Source of the DNA: Rhodobacteraceae bacterium CCMM004
Lineage (GTDB): Bacteria; Pseudomonadota; Alphaproteobacteria; Rhodobacterales; Rhodobacteraceae
NCBI GenBank assembly: GCA_004005435.1
Contig: RZWH01000010.1
Coordinates: 1 to 64,000, forward strand
Direction of reading: 5' to 3'
Length of the DNA stretch: 64,000 bases
The position numbers and the translations under genes were made by a program. This document shows, piece after piece, positions 35,050 through 43,966 of the stretch (position 1 is the stretch's first letter; the number at the start of each line of letters is the position of its first letter). The notes beneath the pieces are model-generated. The model did not search any database. It was given only the letters and a program-made list of their open reading frames with translations, and was not told the origin of the DNA.

Positions 35050-35943
35050 TCAGCCAAGTGTCTGCTTCAGCTTTTTTTCAATGAACTCCGTAAAAACATG
35101 CACTCTCTTGGAAACCAGCCGTCCAGGAGGCCTGACGGCCCAAATGCTCCATTCAGGTTCGATCGTGAACTTCGGCAAAACGGCAATAAGCGCACCGCTC
35201 GACAAGTGGCCTAACACGTCCCATTTTGACTTCAACGCGATCCCAACGCCCGCAACAGCGGCCTCGGTGGCGGCTTCGCCATAGCTGGTCGCAAAATTAC
35301 CTTCAGTTCGAATATTGATGCTCTTTCCCGTGGGCCCTTTTAGGCCCCAAGTGCGGTTCTCATTGAGCGCTATACAGTTGTGATCAGAAAGGTCTTCAGG
35401 ACGTAACAGCGTTCCGCTTTGTTCAAGATAGTCTGGCGACGCAACTAGGATGCGTGGATTGTCCGCAATTTTACGTGCCATGAGCGTCGATGGGGCAAGC
35501 TCACCTATCCTAAGTGCCAGATCAAAGCCATGTTGGACGATATCGAATTGGGTGTCGCTAAGTTCAAGGTTGATACGAACTTGCGGGTGATCAGTCAAAA
35601 ATTCACCTATAAACGGTGCGATGTAGCGCCGTCCAAATGACGCTGATGCGGTAACGCGCAGCTCGCCCCGCAATGATGCATCGGCACCCTGCAAATCGAT
35701 CATGGCGTCTTCGACATCACCAAGTATGCGTTTGGCATGATCCAAGAAGACCTCTCCATCCGAAGACAGAGACACCGAACGGGTCGTTCTGTTCAGAAGC
35801 TTGCAATCTAGTTGCGCCTCAAGCGCCTGAATGCGCTGCGAAGCTGTCGTAGCAGAGAACCCGAACTCCAACCCTGCCTTCGCGATGCCACCGAGAGCAG
35901 CCACGCGGACAAATAGTTCTAGGGTTTTAAGATCAAAGCTCAT
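35050..35943 (-). CDS. LysR-family transcriptional regulator
   Basis: The 297-residue protein has an N-terminal winged HTH (LELFVRVAALGGIAKAGLEFGFSATTASQRIQALEAQLDCKLLNR, residues 7-51 in outline) and a LysR substrate-binding domain. It diverges from a plus-strand set starting at 36063. The 119-bp gap contains TAGTCA twice at a 16-bp spacing (35961-35966 and 35977-35982), possible operator half-sites. It most likely controls the divergent YbhB/oxidoreductase/transketolase-like genes, which is inference from arrangement. Confidence 0.9.
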   Translation of the reverse strand: MSFDLKTLELFVRVAALGGIAKAGLEFGFSATTASQRIQALEAQLDCKLLNRTTRSVSLSSDGEVFLDHAKRILGDVEDAMIDLQGADASLRGELRVTASASFGRRYIAPFIGEFLTDHPQVRINLELSDTQFDIVQHGFDLALRIGELAPSTLMARKIADNPRILVASPDYLEQSGTLLRPEDLSDHNCIALNENRTWGLKGPTGKSINIRTEGNFATSYGEAATEAAVAGVGIALKSKWDVLGHLSSGALIAVLPKFTIEPEWSIWAVRPPGRLVSKRVHVFTEFIEKKLKQTLG

Positions 35944-36062
35944 TGTCCCGAAATATCAAATAGTCACTGTGAAAGATAGTCAATTATCCTCAGAGGTCAG
36001 ATTAGCTAAACCACCCCCAGTGAAGCGGCCAACCCCATCGGCCACATCAAGAAAGCAAGACA

Positions 36063-36236
36063 ATGGCACAGATGACCCGAGCCCAAATCGATCAAGGAAT
36101 GAAACAAGCTCGAATCGAGCGTGCAATCGCGTTTCAAACAGGCATCAAAGCCGTTCGAGCTGCAATCTCATCCATTGGTGGACGAGTAAGCGCAAAGATC
36201 ACAACTGCAAAACGGTTCAAAAATTACCACACGTAA
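36063..36236 (+). CDS. Small basic hypothetical protein
   Basis: A 57-codon gene starts at ATG 36063. The product is helical and basic (RAQIDQGMKQARIERAIAF, VRAAISSIGGRVSAKITTAK) without hydrophobic segments. It ends 22 bp before the YbhB gene and would be the first gene of the divergent unit. No family is recognised with confidence. Confidence 0.55.
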   Translation: MAQMTRAQIDQGMKQARIERAIAFQTGIKAVRAAISSIGGRVSAKITTAKRFKNYHT

Positions 36237-36258
36237 ATCAACTCAAAGGACCAACACC

Positions 36259-36798
36259 ATGACACGCTCTTTTTCTTTTATTTCTGCACTCGCTGTTGCT
36301 GGAACATTCGGGACGGCCGCACTTGCGGACTTTGAACTCTCAAGCCCCGATGTAACCGACGGAGCCGCAATTAGCGCTGCACAGTTTGCCAATAGCTTTG
36401 GGTGCGAGGGGGATAACGCCGGGCCGACCTTGAACTGGTCGGGCGCCCCAGAGGGCACCCGGGGATACGCCGTTACATTTTATGACAAAGATGCGCCGAC
36501 CGGCAGCGGTTTTTGGCACTGGGTCGTAACTGATATTCCGGCCTCCGCGACCAGCATATCACCCAACTCAATTCCTGACGGCGCAGTGCAGGGCATTAAC
36601 GATGCTGGCATTACTGGTTTTATCGGCCCTTGCCCACCGATCGGTCGTACGCACACCTATCAATACACGGTGCATGCGCTGGACACAGATACGCTTGGCG
36701 CTCCTGAAGGTGCATCCGGCGCTTTGACAGGGTTTTTCCTGTTCCAGCACACGCTTGAGACGGCAACGCTGAACGTCATTGCAGGCCCGCGCCAGTAA
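36259..36798 (+). CDS. Exported YbhB/YbcL (PEBP, RKIP-like) family protein
   Basis: The 179-residue protein has a signal peptide (FISALAVAGTFGTAALA) and the PEBP fold signature: FGCEGDNAGPTLNWSGAPEG, FYDKDAPTGSGFWHWVVTDI (Asp-Pro-like ligand pocket with His), and GPCPPIGRTHTYQYTVHAL. PEBP proteins bind phospholipid-like or anionic ligands; bacterial roles are poorly known. It lies in a same-strand run with the oxidoreductase and transketolase-like genes. Confidence 0.88.
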   Translation: MTRSFSFISALAVAGTFGTAALADFELSSPDVTDGAAISAAQFANSFGCEGDNAGPTLNWSGAPEGTRGYAVTFYDKDAPTGSGFWHWVVTDIPASATSISPNSIPDGAVQGINDAGITGFIGPCPPIGRTHTYQYTVHALDTDTLGAPEGASGALTGFFLFQHTLETATLNVIAGPRQ

Positions 36799-36873
36799 GG
36801 GTCAGCGACACAAACTTCGGTCGCGAGGACTTCTTCCTCGTGACCGCCCAAAATCAAATATGGGGACAACACG

Positions 36874-37884
36874 ATGAAAGCCGTAGGATTTACACAATAC
36901 TTGCCCGTCGAAGACGCCAATGCTTTTCTGGACGTCGAGATAGACAAACCAACACCCACTGGCCACGACATTCTGGTCAACGTCAAAGCCGTCGCGATCA
37001 ACCCCGTAGATACGAAAGTTCGCGCACCCAAAGATAAGGTTGAAGAAACGCCGCGCGTGATCGGGTATGACGCCTCCGGTGTTGTTGAGGCCGTTGGTCC
37101 CGATGTGACGATCTTTAAGCCCGGTGACGAGGTTTATTATGCAGGCGACATCACCCGCTCTGGTACGAACCAAGAGTTTCATTTGGTCGATGCGCGCATT
37201 GTGGGGCGCAAGCCCAAGTCGCTGTCGCACGCTGAAGCCGCGGCCCTGCCGCTGACGACGATTACAGCCTATGAATCATTCTTTGATCGGTTGGGCATCG
37301 ATCGTGATGGCGCAGATGCAGGCCAGTCGATATTTATCATCGGTGCCGGTGGTGGTGTTGGCTCGATTGGCATCCAACTTGCCAAGGCAGCTGGTCTGAC
37401 AGTCATCGCAACGGCGTCCCGGCCAGAAACGTCAAATTGGGTCAAAGAACTTGGCGCAGACCATGTCGTTAATCACAGAGAAGACATGGTGGCACAGGTC
37501 CGCGAGTTGGGAATCCAGCACGTCGATCACATCGCGATCTTCAATGATATGCGCCATTGGGATGCTGCGGTTGAGCTGATCCGTCCTCAGGGTGGCATCG
37601 TGTCCATTGATGACACACACCATCCAATGCCTATGGATGGGATGAAGATGAAAGCAGCCAGCTTTCATTGGGAACTGATGTTCGCACGCTCCATGCATCA
37701 GACGCCTGATATGATCGAGCAGCACAACTTGTTGTCCTATGTGGCAGATGAGATTGATGCCGGACGCATAAAGACAACGGTGTCCGAAGTGATGTCCCCG
37801 ATTAACGCGGCCAACATGCGCGAGGCGCACAGGCTGGTCGAAACCGGTCAGGCCAAAGGCAAGATCGTCGTCGAAGGGTTCTAG
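36874..37884 (+). CDS. Zinc-type alcohol dehydrogenase / quinone-oxidoreductase-like MDR protein
   Basis: The 336-residue MDR protein has a GroES-like N-terminal half (VAINPVDTKVRAP, VIGYDASGVVEAVG, PGDEVYYAGD) and a Rossmann domain with IIGAGGGVGSIGIQLAKAAG (about 152-171), then KELGADHVVNHRED. The usual catalytic zinc ligands are not evident, so it is probably a zinc-independent NADPH:quinone or enone reductase. A family of this type is annotated as zinc-binding ADH (TIGR02817). It is in series with the YbhB and broken NIPSNAP genes. Confidence 0.88.
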   Translation: MKAVGFTQYLPVEDANAFLDVEIDKPTPTGHDILVNVKAVAINPVDTKVRAPKDKVEETPRVIGYDASGVVEAVGPDVTIFKPGDEVYYAGDITRSGTNQEFHLVDARIVGRKPKSLSHAEAAALPLTTITAYESFFDRLGIDRDGADAGQSIFIIGAGGGVGSIGIQLAKAAGLTVIATASRPETSNWVKELGADHVVNHREDMVAQVRELGIQHVDHIAIFNDMRHWDAAVELIRPQGGIVSIDDTHHPMPMDGMKMKAASFHWELMFARSMHQTPDMIEQHNLLSYVADEIDAGRIKTTVSEVMSPINAANMREAHRLVETGQAKGKIVVEGF

Positions 37885-37958
37885 ACATCAGACCAATCCA
37901 ACCCCGGCGGGTTTTCCCCAACGCGCCGGGGCAATCAACTCCAGCAAAGGAGGAAATG

Positions 37959-38282
37959 ATGGCGTTCTACGAACTCAGACAATACCAGATCAAACCCGAC
38001 AAAATGGCCGCTTGGTTCGATTTGGTGGAAGGCGAGGTGATCCCCTTCATCGTTTCCAAAGGCATGGTCATGATGGCCAGCTTTCAAGGTGAAACAGATG
38101 AAGGCGTCTAAATCTGGATCCGTAGATTTGAGAATGACGACCATTGCGCAGCACTCTATGAAGCGATCTACGAAAGCGATCACTGGAAAACCGTTCTGCC
38201 CCCAAAAATCGGCGCCTTGCTCAATCGAGACGCCGCAATCCTCCAACGCATTGTGCCGAAACGCTTGTCGCCAATGCAATAA
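37959..38282 (+). pseudogene. NIPSNAP-family gene with one nonsense codon
   Basis: An AGGAGG 5 nt before ATG 37959 opens a NIPSNAP-like protein (MAFYELRQYQIKPDKMAAWF, IPFIVSKGMVMMASF). The frame hits TAA at 38109-38111, then continues open to TAA at 38280-38282 encoding the rest of the family sequence (IWIRRFENDDHCAALYEAIY, HWKTVLPPKIGALLNRDAA). In relatives the stop position is an aromatic residue, so a Tyr codon probably became TAA. Full length would be 107 residues. Function is probably lost, leaving neighbours intact. Confidence 0.75.
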
Positions 38283-38305
38283 GTGCACATGAAGGGGCAA
38301 AATCC

Positions 38306-40672
38306 ATGTCGACCATCCCAGCCGAGGATCTCAAAATCATCGAACAGAGGCTCTTGTGGCTGTCTCATTGGATGATTCACAACGCCAATCACATTCGCCC
38401 AAAGGCTGATGGCATCAAGGTCGGCGGTCACCAAGCGTCATCAGCCTCGATGGTATCTATCATGACGGCCCTCTATTTTTCTGCCCTGCGGCCCGCAGAC
38501 CGCGTGGCGGTCAAGCCGCATGCGTCGCCTGTGTTTCATGCTATCCAGTATCTGATGGGCAACCAGACGCTTGAGAAGCTGCAAAATTTCCGTGGCTACG
38601 GCGGCGCGCAAAGCTACCCAAGCCGCACCAAAGACATTGACGACGTTGACTTTTCGACTGGCTCCGTTGGTTTGGGCGTCGCTGTCACATCCTTTGCCTC
38701 CATCGTTCAGGACTACATTGACGCCAAATCTTGGGGTTGTGATCAGCCTATGGGTCGTATGATCGCGCTTGTTGGTGATGCCGAGCTGGATGAAGGCAAC
38801 ATCTACGAAGCTCTGCAAGAGGGCTGGAAAAACGACCTGCGCAATTGCTGGTGGATCATCGACTACAACCGCCAATCGCTCGATGGCGTCGTCCGCGAAG
38901 GGTTGTTCAAACGGGTTGAACAAATTTTCGACGCCTTCGGATGGGATGTCGTACGGGTCAAATATGGCCAGTTGCAACGTGCCGCCTTTGAAGAGCCTGG
39001 CGGTGACAGACTGCGCAAATGGATCGATGATTGTCCAAATCAGCTTTACTCGGCCCTGACCTATATGGGCGGCGCTGTGTGGCGCGAGCGCCTTATGGAC
39101 GCACTTGGCGATCAAGGAGACGTCAGCGCGCTGATTGAGCGACGCAGCGACAAAGACCTCGCGGATCTGATGGAAAACCTCGGTGGCAATTGCGTGGCGA
39201 CTATGGCTGAAACCTTCGAAGCCATTGATCACGACCGGCCCGTGTGTTTCCTCGCTTATACCATCAAAGGCTGGGGCACCCCGATTGCGGGTCACAAAGA
39301 CAATCATGGTGGGTTAATGAATAAGACCCAAATGGCCGAATGGCAGGCCTATATGGGCGTGGCTGAAGGCGCGGAATGGGAGCCTTTTGCAACGATTGAA
39401 ACCCCAAAGACTTTTAAAGAAAAACTGGCGAAGACCCCGTTTTTCGCCAAGGGCCGTCGTCGGTTCAACGACAGTTTGATCAATGTACCTGCTATCGCAT
39501 TATCTACTGATCGTGAGATTTCGACACAAATGGCATTTGGCAAAATCCTCGACGATCTGTCAAAGGGCGATAGCGTATTAGCGCAGCGAATCGTCACCAC
39601 GTCGCCTGATGTGACAGGCACCACCAACCTCGGACCATGGGTTAATCGCCGCAAGCTTTTTGCGCGTGACCCCCAAACCGACACGTTCAAAGCCGAGAAC
39701 ATACCCTCGACCGCTAAATGGGACTTCGCGCCCGAAGGTCAACATATCGAACTTGGCATCGCCGAGATGAACCTTTTTCTTCTGCTGGCAGCAATGGGTC
39801 TGTCGCATTCGCTATTCGGCAAGCGGCTGATCCCCATCGGTACCGTCTACGACCCGTTCGTCTCTCGCGGGCTCGATGCGCTGAATTATGCCTGCTACCA
39901 AGACGCGCGGTTCATAATCGTGGGCACGCCATCGGGCGTCACACTGGCACCCGAAGGCGGCGCGCATCAATCCATTGCATCACCGCTGATCGGCATGTCG
40001 CAAGATGGCCTTGCCGCGTTTGAACCTGCCTTTGCCGACGAGCTTGCCGTGATCATTGAATGGGCGTTCGCCTATTTGCAAAAGGACGGCGAAGGTGACC
40101 GGGATGAGCGCACATGGCTGCGCGACGAAACCGGTGGCTCAGTCTACCTGCGCCTGACCACTAACCCGATTGAACAACCCGGCAAACGCGTGGATGACGC
40201 GTTCTGCCAAGGGGCGATAGACGGGGCCTATTGGTTGCGCAAACCAGGTCCATCTTGCGAAGTCGTGATTGCTTATCAAGGGGCTGTAGCCCCCGAAGCG
40301 ATCAAGGCTGCAGGCATTATTGCAGACGGCCGCCGTGATGGAGGTGTGCTTGCTGTCACGTCCGCCGATAGGTTGAACGCTGGATGGACAGCCGCGCAAA
40401 GGGCAAGGTTAAATGGCAACCCAAACGCACAGTCACATATTGAGGCACTACTGAGCGACCTCCCCCGGAACTGTGTGTTGGTCACCGTTATTGATGGGCA
40501 TCCTGCGACCCTGTCTTGGCTAGGTGCCGTTCACGGGCATCAAACCATTCCACACGGCGTCGAGCATTTTGGACAAACTGGATCAATCGCTGAGCTCTAT
40601 CGCCATTTCCGACTTGATGCCGCTTCACTGGTGCGATCGGTGAGCGAACTTACTGACGGTCGCAGGATTTAG
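38306..40672 (+). CDS. Homodimeric pyruvate dehydrogenase E1 / transketolase-like ThDP enzyme
   Basis: The 788-residue protein has the AceE/transketolase layout: an N-terminal ThDP domain (GGHQASSASMVSIMTALYFS about 41-60; ThDP-Mg motif GDAELDEGN to DYNRQSLDG about 157-190), a central pyrimidine-binding domain (EGQHIELGIAEMNLFLLLAA with catalytic Glu, about 480-500) and a C-terminal domain. It is shorter than AceE (about 890) and no E2 or E3 gene is adjacent, so the substrate may not be pyruvate. It starts 23 bp after the broken NIPSNAP gene in the same transcript direction. Confidence 0.85.
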   Translation: MSTIPAEDLKIIEQRLLWLSHWMIHNANHIRPKADGIKVGGHQASSASMVSIMTALYFSALRPADRVAVKPHASPVFHAIQYLMGNQTLEKLQNFRGYGGAQSYPSRTKDIDDVDFSTGSVGLGVAVTSFASIVQDYIDAKSWGCDQPMGRMIALVGDAELDEGNIYEALQEGWKNDLRNCWWIIDYNRQSLDGVVREGLFKRVEQIFDAFGWDVVRVKYGQLQRAAFEEPGGDRLRKWIDDCPNQLYSALTYMGGAVWRERLMDALGDQGDVSALIERRSDKDLADLMENLGGNCVATMAETFEAIDHDRPVCFLAYTIKGWGTPIAGHKDNHGGLMNKTQMAEWQAYMGVAEGAEWEPFATIETPKTFKEKLAKTPFFAKGRRRFNDSLINVPAIALSTDREISTQMAFGKILDDLSKGDSVLAQRIVTTSPDVTGTTNLGPWVNRRKLFARDPQTDTFKAENIPSTAKWDFAPEGQHIELGIAEMNLFLLLAAMGLSHSLFGKRLIPIGTVYDPFVSRGLDALNYACYQDARFIIVGTPSGVTLAPEGGAHQSIASPLIGMSQDGLAAFEPAFADELAVIIEWAFAYLQKDGEGDRDERTWLRDETGGSVYLRLTTNPIEQPGKRVDDAFCQGAIDGAYWLRKPGPSCEVVIAYQGAVAPEAIKAAGIIADGRRDGGVLAVTSADRLNAGWTAAQRARLNGNPNAQSHIEALLSDLPRNCVLVTVIDGHPATLSWLGAVHGHQTIPHGVEHFGQTGSIAELYRHFRLDAASLVRSVSELTDGRRI

Positions 40673-40686
40673 GGTCGTCAGGTAAA

Positions 40687-40779
40687 CATGCCGCCCATCA
40701 TGCCGACTGCAAGCACTGCGCGCAGGCGTGCAAGACCCGCGCTGAAGCCTGCGAGGCGGCGCTGAAAACGTTGAACTGA
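40687..40779 (+). pseudogene. Possible 3' remnant of a four-helix copper-binding (DUF326) protein gene
   Basis: A 30-codon tail, HAAHHADCKHCAQACKTRAE then ACEAALKTLN and TGA, has the CxxCxxxC helix pattern of Csp/DUF326 copper-storage proteins. No start or upstream helices are present because the transketolase-like gene ends just before. The match is short and could be chance. Confidence 0.35.
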
Positions 40780-40962
40780 GAAACAGACATTCAATCGGCG
40801 CGGCAGGTGTCGCGTCGGCTTCGATATTTCGGCGAGCTGCCAGAGCGAAAGTTTGCCAAACACAGTTGAGCATGCACAGGCGCGCAACAATGCCTGATGG
40901 CAAATCTGTCAGAACACCAAAGATCTCGCGTTGCGACACCGGAAAGGAGGAAAAGACGGACC

Positions 40963-41775
40963 GTGAGCTCTATCGATCGCTCAGATGTGCCGGTTTCCAA
41001 GTCGGCGATTAGTCTAGACGGTGCCGTAGCCGGTGTCGAAGTGCGACACCTGAGATATGTGATCGCAGCGGCTGACCAGGGCAGTTTTTATCGCGCGGCC
41101 ATGGCACTTGACGTCGAGCAGTCCGCCATCAGCCGACGTATTCGGGATGTGGAAGATCGTTTGGGAGTTTCCCTGTTTATGCGTCACTCCGGCGGCGTCG
41201 ATTTGACCAATGCAGGACAGAAGTTCATCAATCACGCAAGACTTGCGCTTAAGCAGATTGACCTAGCGATAAAGCTGGCGGGGTCGGCCGGGCGTGGGGA
41301 ACACGGCATAATTCGGGTTGGATTATTTTCATCCCTTGCATCCGGCTTTATCGCGGATTTGCTCAAGACTTATGAAAGCAGTGAAACTGGTGTTCATATC
41401 GAATATCTCGAAGGAGCTCCAAGCGAGCACATTGCCGCTATTCGACGCTTTCGGATCGATGTCGCGTTTCTCACAGGCCAAACTGCGCCGGCAGGTTGTG
41501 AAACCGAACATCTTTGGATCGAAAAGGTCTTCGCGGTCTTGTCTGCGAGCCATCCGCTCGCTGCAAAGGGATCGATCGGTTGAGCAGACCTGAAGGACCA
41601 ACACTTTCTGGTCAGCGAAACGGATCCCGGTCTTGAGATTCATGATTTTCTCATCAAGAACTTGGCGGATCTCGGACAGCATCCAAGCGTGGAATGCTGC
41701 GCGGTGGGCCGCGACAACCTTATGCAGATTGTCTCTGTGAACCTGTCGGGCCGTATTGAGTATGCGGTTGCTTAG
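40963..41775 (+). pseudogene. LysR-family regulator gene with a nonsense codon and altered 3' end
   Basis: The frame encodes a LysR HTH (HLRYVIAAADQGSFYRAAMA, SAISRRIRDVEDRLGVSLF) and part of the effector domain, then meets TGA at 41581-41583. The same frame continues in family-like sequence (DLKDQHFLVSETDPGLEIHD, CCAVGRDNLMQIVSVNL) until about 41745 and ends at TAG 41773-41775 in unrelated residues. A Trp codon (TGG) probably became TGA and the C-terminus was lost. The GTG at 40963 is the suggested start; an ATG at 40897 in frame is possible. Confidence 0.7.
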
Positions 41776-42174
41776 CATTGTTGACTCAGCGTGGCGTGGT
41801 TGCCGACCTTTCAACTTGATTCCGCCGGGCCATGCCCGATCTTGCTCCTTTTTCTCACGGACATCCCCATCGCACGCCATTGGTCATTAGGCCTAGGCAG
41901 CACGTCCATGACGTAGTCAGAAGTCAGAGCACACTATCCGAACAAACCAAATAATGTTTTCGGTTCAGTCCCCATTATTTGAGTTCTTTGATTCGACTAA
42001 ATGTCGTTGTGAGAAAGTTAAAGAGGACGTCGCTGTGATGGATCGCCGAGAATTGTTGAGAGGAGCTTCCGCCATTGGTGTGGGCCCCTCGCGCAACCGT
42101 CGTTGATCGGACAATTCCCAAGTACATCGCCGCGCTTACGAGCAATAATTTCTTAGAACATAAGGAGAAGAGCC
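41776..42174. other. Gene-poor stretch with a degraded Tat-signal start
   Basis: About 400 bp between the broken LysR gene and dps. The only coding trace is 42038-42106 (+), MDRRELLRGASAIGVGP then five codons and a stop, which looks like the beginning of a Tat-exported protein whose body is missing. No terminator or RNA gene is evident. Confidence 0.5.
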
Positions 42175-42648
42175 ATGCATCCCACCCGAAACACATTGCC
42201 GAACAACACGCGCAAAGTGTCGATCTCTCTTTTGCAGAACCGGCTTCATGACGCGATTGATCTGACAGCCCAGGCCAAGCAAGCGCACTGGAATGTGAAG
42301 GGCCCGAGCTTTATAGCTCTACATGAACTTTTTGACACTATTCATGGAGAACTCGACAGTCATGCGGACCTGATAGCCGAGCGACTTGTGTCACTCGGCG
42401 GTCAGGCGCATGGGACCGTGCGGGCTGCGGCGGCTGGTTCCAGTCTTGAAGAATATCCACTCAAGGCAAGCACACAAGAGGATCACATCGCTGCCTTATC
42501 GTCTGCGCTTGCGAAATTTGGTGAATCCGTTCGGATAGCGATCGATGAAACCGCAAACTGCGGCGATCAAGACACGTCCGATCTCTTTACCGAGATTTCC
42601 AGGGCCATCGACAAGTCGCTCTGGTTCGTCGAAGCGCATCAATCATAA
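42175..42648 (+). CDS. dps: Dps/ferritin-like DNA-protection protein
   Basis: The 157-residue protein matches Dps: AKQAHWNVKGPSFIALHELF (His and Asp/Glu of the inter-subunit ferroxidase site, about 34-53), DTIHGELDSHADLIAERLVSLGG, and a C-terminal DKSLWFVEAH helix. Dps oxidises Fe(II) with peroxide and shields DNA. It starts after AAGGAGAAG, a good ribosome-binding site. It is an isolated plus-strand gene in the cargo segment between two LysR genes. Confidence 0.92.
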   Translation: MHPTRNTLPNNTRKVSISLLQNRLHDAIDLTAQAKQAHWNVKGPSFIALHELFDTIHGELDSHADLIAERLVSLGGQAHGTVRAAAAGSSLEEYPLKASTQEDHIAALSSALAKFGESVRIAIDETANCGDQDTSDLFTEISRAIDKSLWFVEAHQS

Positions 42649-42807
42649 CTTTAAGAGGATGCAATCGCGCGGCCCATAAGGACGGCCTGAACGTCTTAAC
42701 GCTGACGAGGGACAGCACAGCGACGACAAAAGCCGTGGCGTCAAAAATCGGAAAAGCTGACTTCAGAGTGGGCGTCTCACCCGCTGACAAATTCAACATC
42801 TTCAATT

Positions 42808-43767
42808 ATGACCATCCCCAAGAACAGCAGCGGAACCTGGCGGAAGCGAAGGTATCAGCGTATCGAGATCTTCGATTTGGAGGTTCTGGTTCTAGCAGCG
42901 GAGTCAGGCAGCTTTCGCGGAGTGAGCGCGCAGGTTGGAGTTGGCCAACCTGCGGTCACGCGACGGATACAAAAGCTCGAGGACACTTTCGGAGTATCTC
43001 TGTTCGAGCGCAGCCCTACAGGCGTAAGGCTGACTAATGCGGGATGGAGGTTTCTCTGTCGGGTCCGGCGCATCCTGAGTGAACTCAAGCTTGCTATTGC
43101 CGATGTCGAAACCGCCGGAGTAGGTGGCAATGGAGAAATCAACTTCGGATTGACGGATTCCCTGTCGAATGGGCTGTTTCACCAAATCCTCTCGGAGTTC
43201 TTTGACAATCATCCGGAAGTCCAGCCAAACTTCGTGCAGGCAGATCTTGGCGAACTCGAAACTCTGCTGAATCACAGGATGATCGACATCTTGTACGGAC
43301 CTGTGAATACGTCCTTCACTGACAGTGATATCCTGCCGGTTGCTAACCAGCAGATCTACCTAGCCGTTTCTCACAACAACGGTCTTGCCGCGCGACAATG
43401 GGTCTCTTGGGCTGATGTAGCTGGTTTGGTTTTAATGGTGGGGACCGAAGACCCCGGACCAGTGTTTGAAACCTATGTTCGCCCTGGATTTCGGAAGCAT
43501 CATGACGGAATCAAGGTCAAGCGCCACAACCTTGACCGTAAAGGCATCTTGAACCTCGTAGAGATGAACCTTGGTTCCACATTAATTTGGGAGGATCCAC
43601 GCAGGATAGGACACAACGACCTTATATACATTCCTGTATTGGAAGCGGGTGTCGCTCAGCGCATTCAATACTCGCTCAAATGGCATGCTAAAAACGACAA
43701 TCCCGCTCTCCGACGTTTTATCTCTCTAGCGCGGATTAAGGCGAAGAAGAACGGCGCTCTTTCCTGA
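42808..43767 (+). CDS. LysR-family transcriptional regulator
   Basis: The 319-residue protein has an N-terminal HTH (FDLEVLVLAAESGSFRGVSA, VTRRIQKLEDTFGVSLFERS) and a LysR effector domain. The 3' end overlaps the convergent DUF2274 gene by 32 bp (43736-43767), so this is the exact meeting point of cargo and conjugation backbone. Its targets are unclear; dps lies upstream on the same strand. Confidence 0.88.
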   Translation: MTIPKNSSGTWRKRRYQRIEIFDLEVLVLAAESGSFRGVSAQVGVGQPAVTRRIQKLEDTFGVSLFERSPTGVRLTNAGWRFLCRVRRILSELKLAIADVETAGVGGNGEINFGLTDSLSNGLFHQILSEFFDNHPEVQPNFVQADLGELETLLNHRMIDILYGPVNTSFTDSDILPVANQQIYLAVSHNNGLAARQWVSWADVAGLVLMVGTEDPGPVFETYVRPGFRKHHDGIKVKRHNLDRKGILNLVEMNLGSTLIWEDPRRIGHNDLIYIPVLEAGVAQRIQYSLKWHAKNDNPALRRFISLARIKAKKNGALS

Positions 43768-43966
43768 GCTTCGCGAACCCCCGGTCTGTCTTCATGAACC
43801 GCTCGAGCATGGGTGCGATGAGCTTGGTGGTTTCCAGCTTCTGTCCATTCTCAACACCGAGGATCTCCGCATAGGCCGTCAAATCACGATGCACTTGCGC
43901 AGGCAGTTCCACGGTGAGCTTGACCGGCTTGTCGTCGCGAATATCGCCCAGCTTCAACTTGCTCAT
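43736..43966 (-). CDS. DUF2274 protein of trb cluster
   Basis: The 76-residue protein matches DUF2274, a family encoded after trbI in many Tra/Trb elements: KLKLGDIRDDKPVKLTVELP, VHRDLTAYAEILG, LIAPMLERFMKTDRGF. The pattern resembles a ribbon-helix-helix protein. Its start overlaps the trbI stop by 4 nt, so it ends the trb operon. Function unknown. Confidence 0.85.
   Translation of the reverse strand: MSKLKLGDIRDDKPVKLTVELPAQVHRDLTAYAEILGVENGQKLETTKLIAPMLERFMKTDRGFAKLRKERRSSSP

Noticed and set aside
41581-41583. Possible selenocysteine at the in-frame TGA of the LysR gene
   Set aside because: The expected residue is Trp, LysR regulators are not selenoproteins, and the C-terminus is also lost.
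41329-41880. Minus-strand 183-codon frame opposite the broken LysR gene
   Set aside because: It mirrors the decayed LysR sequence and has no recognisable domain.
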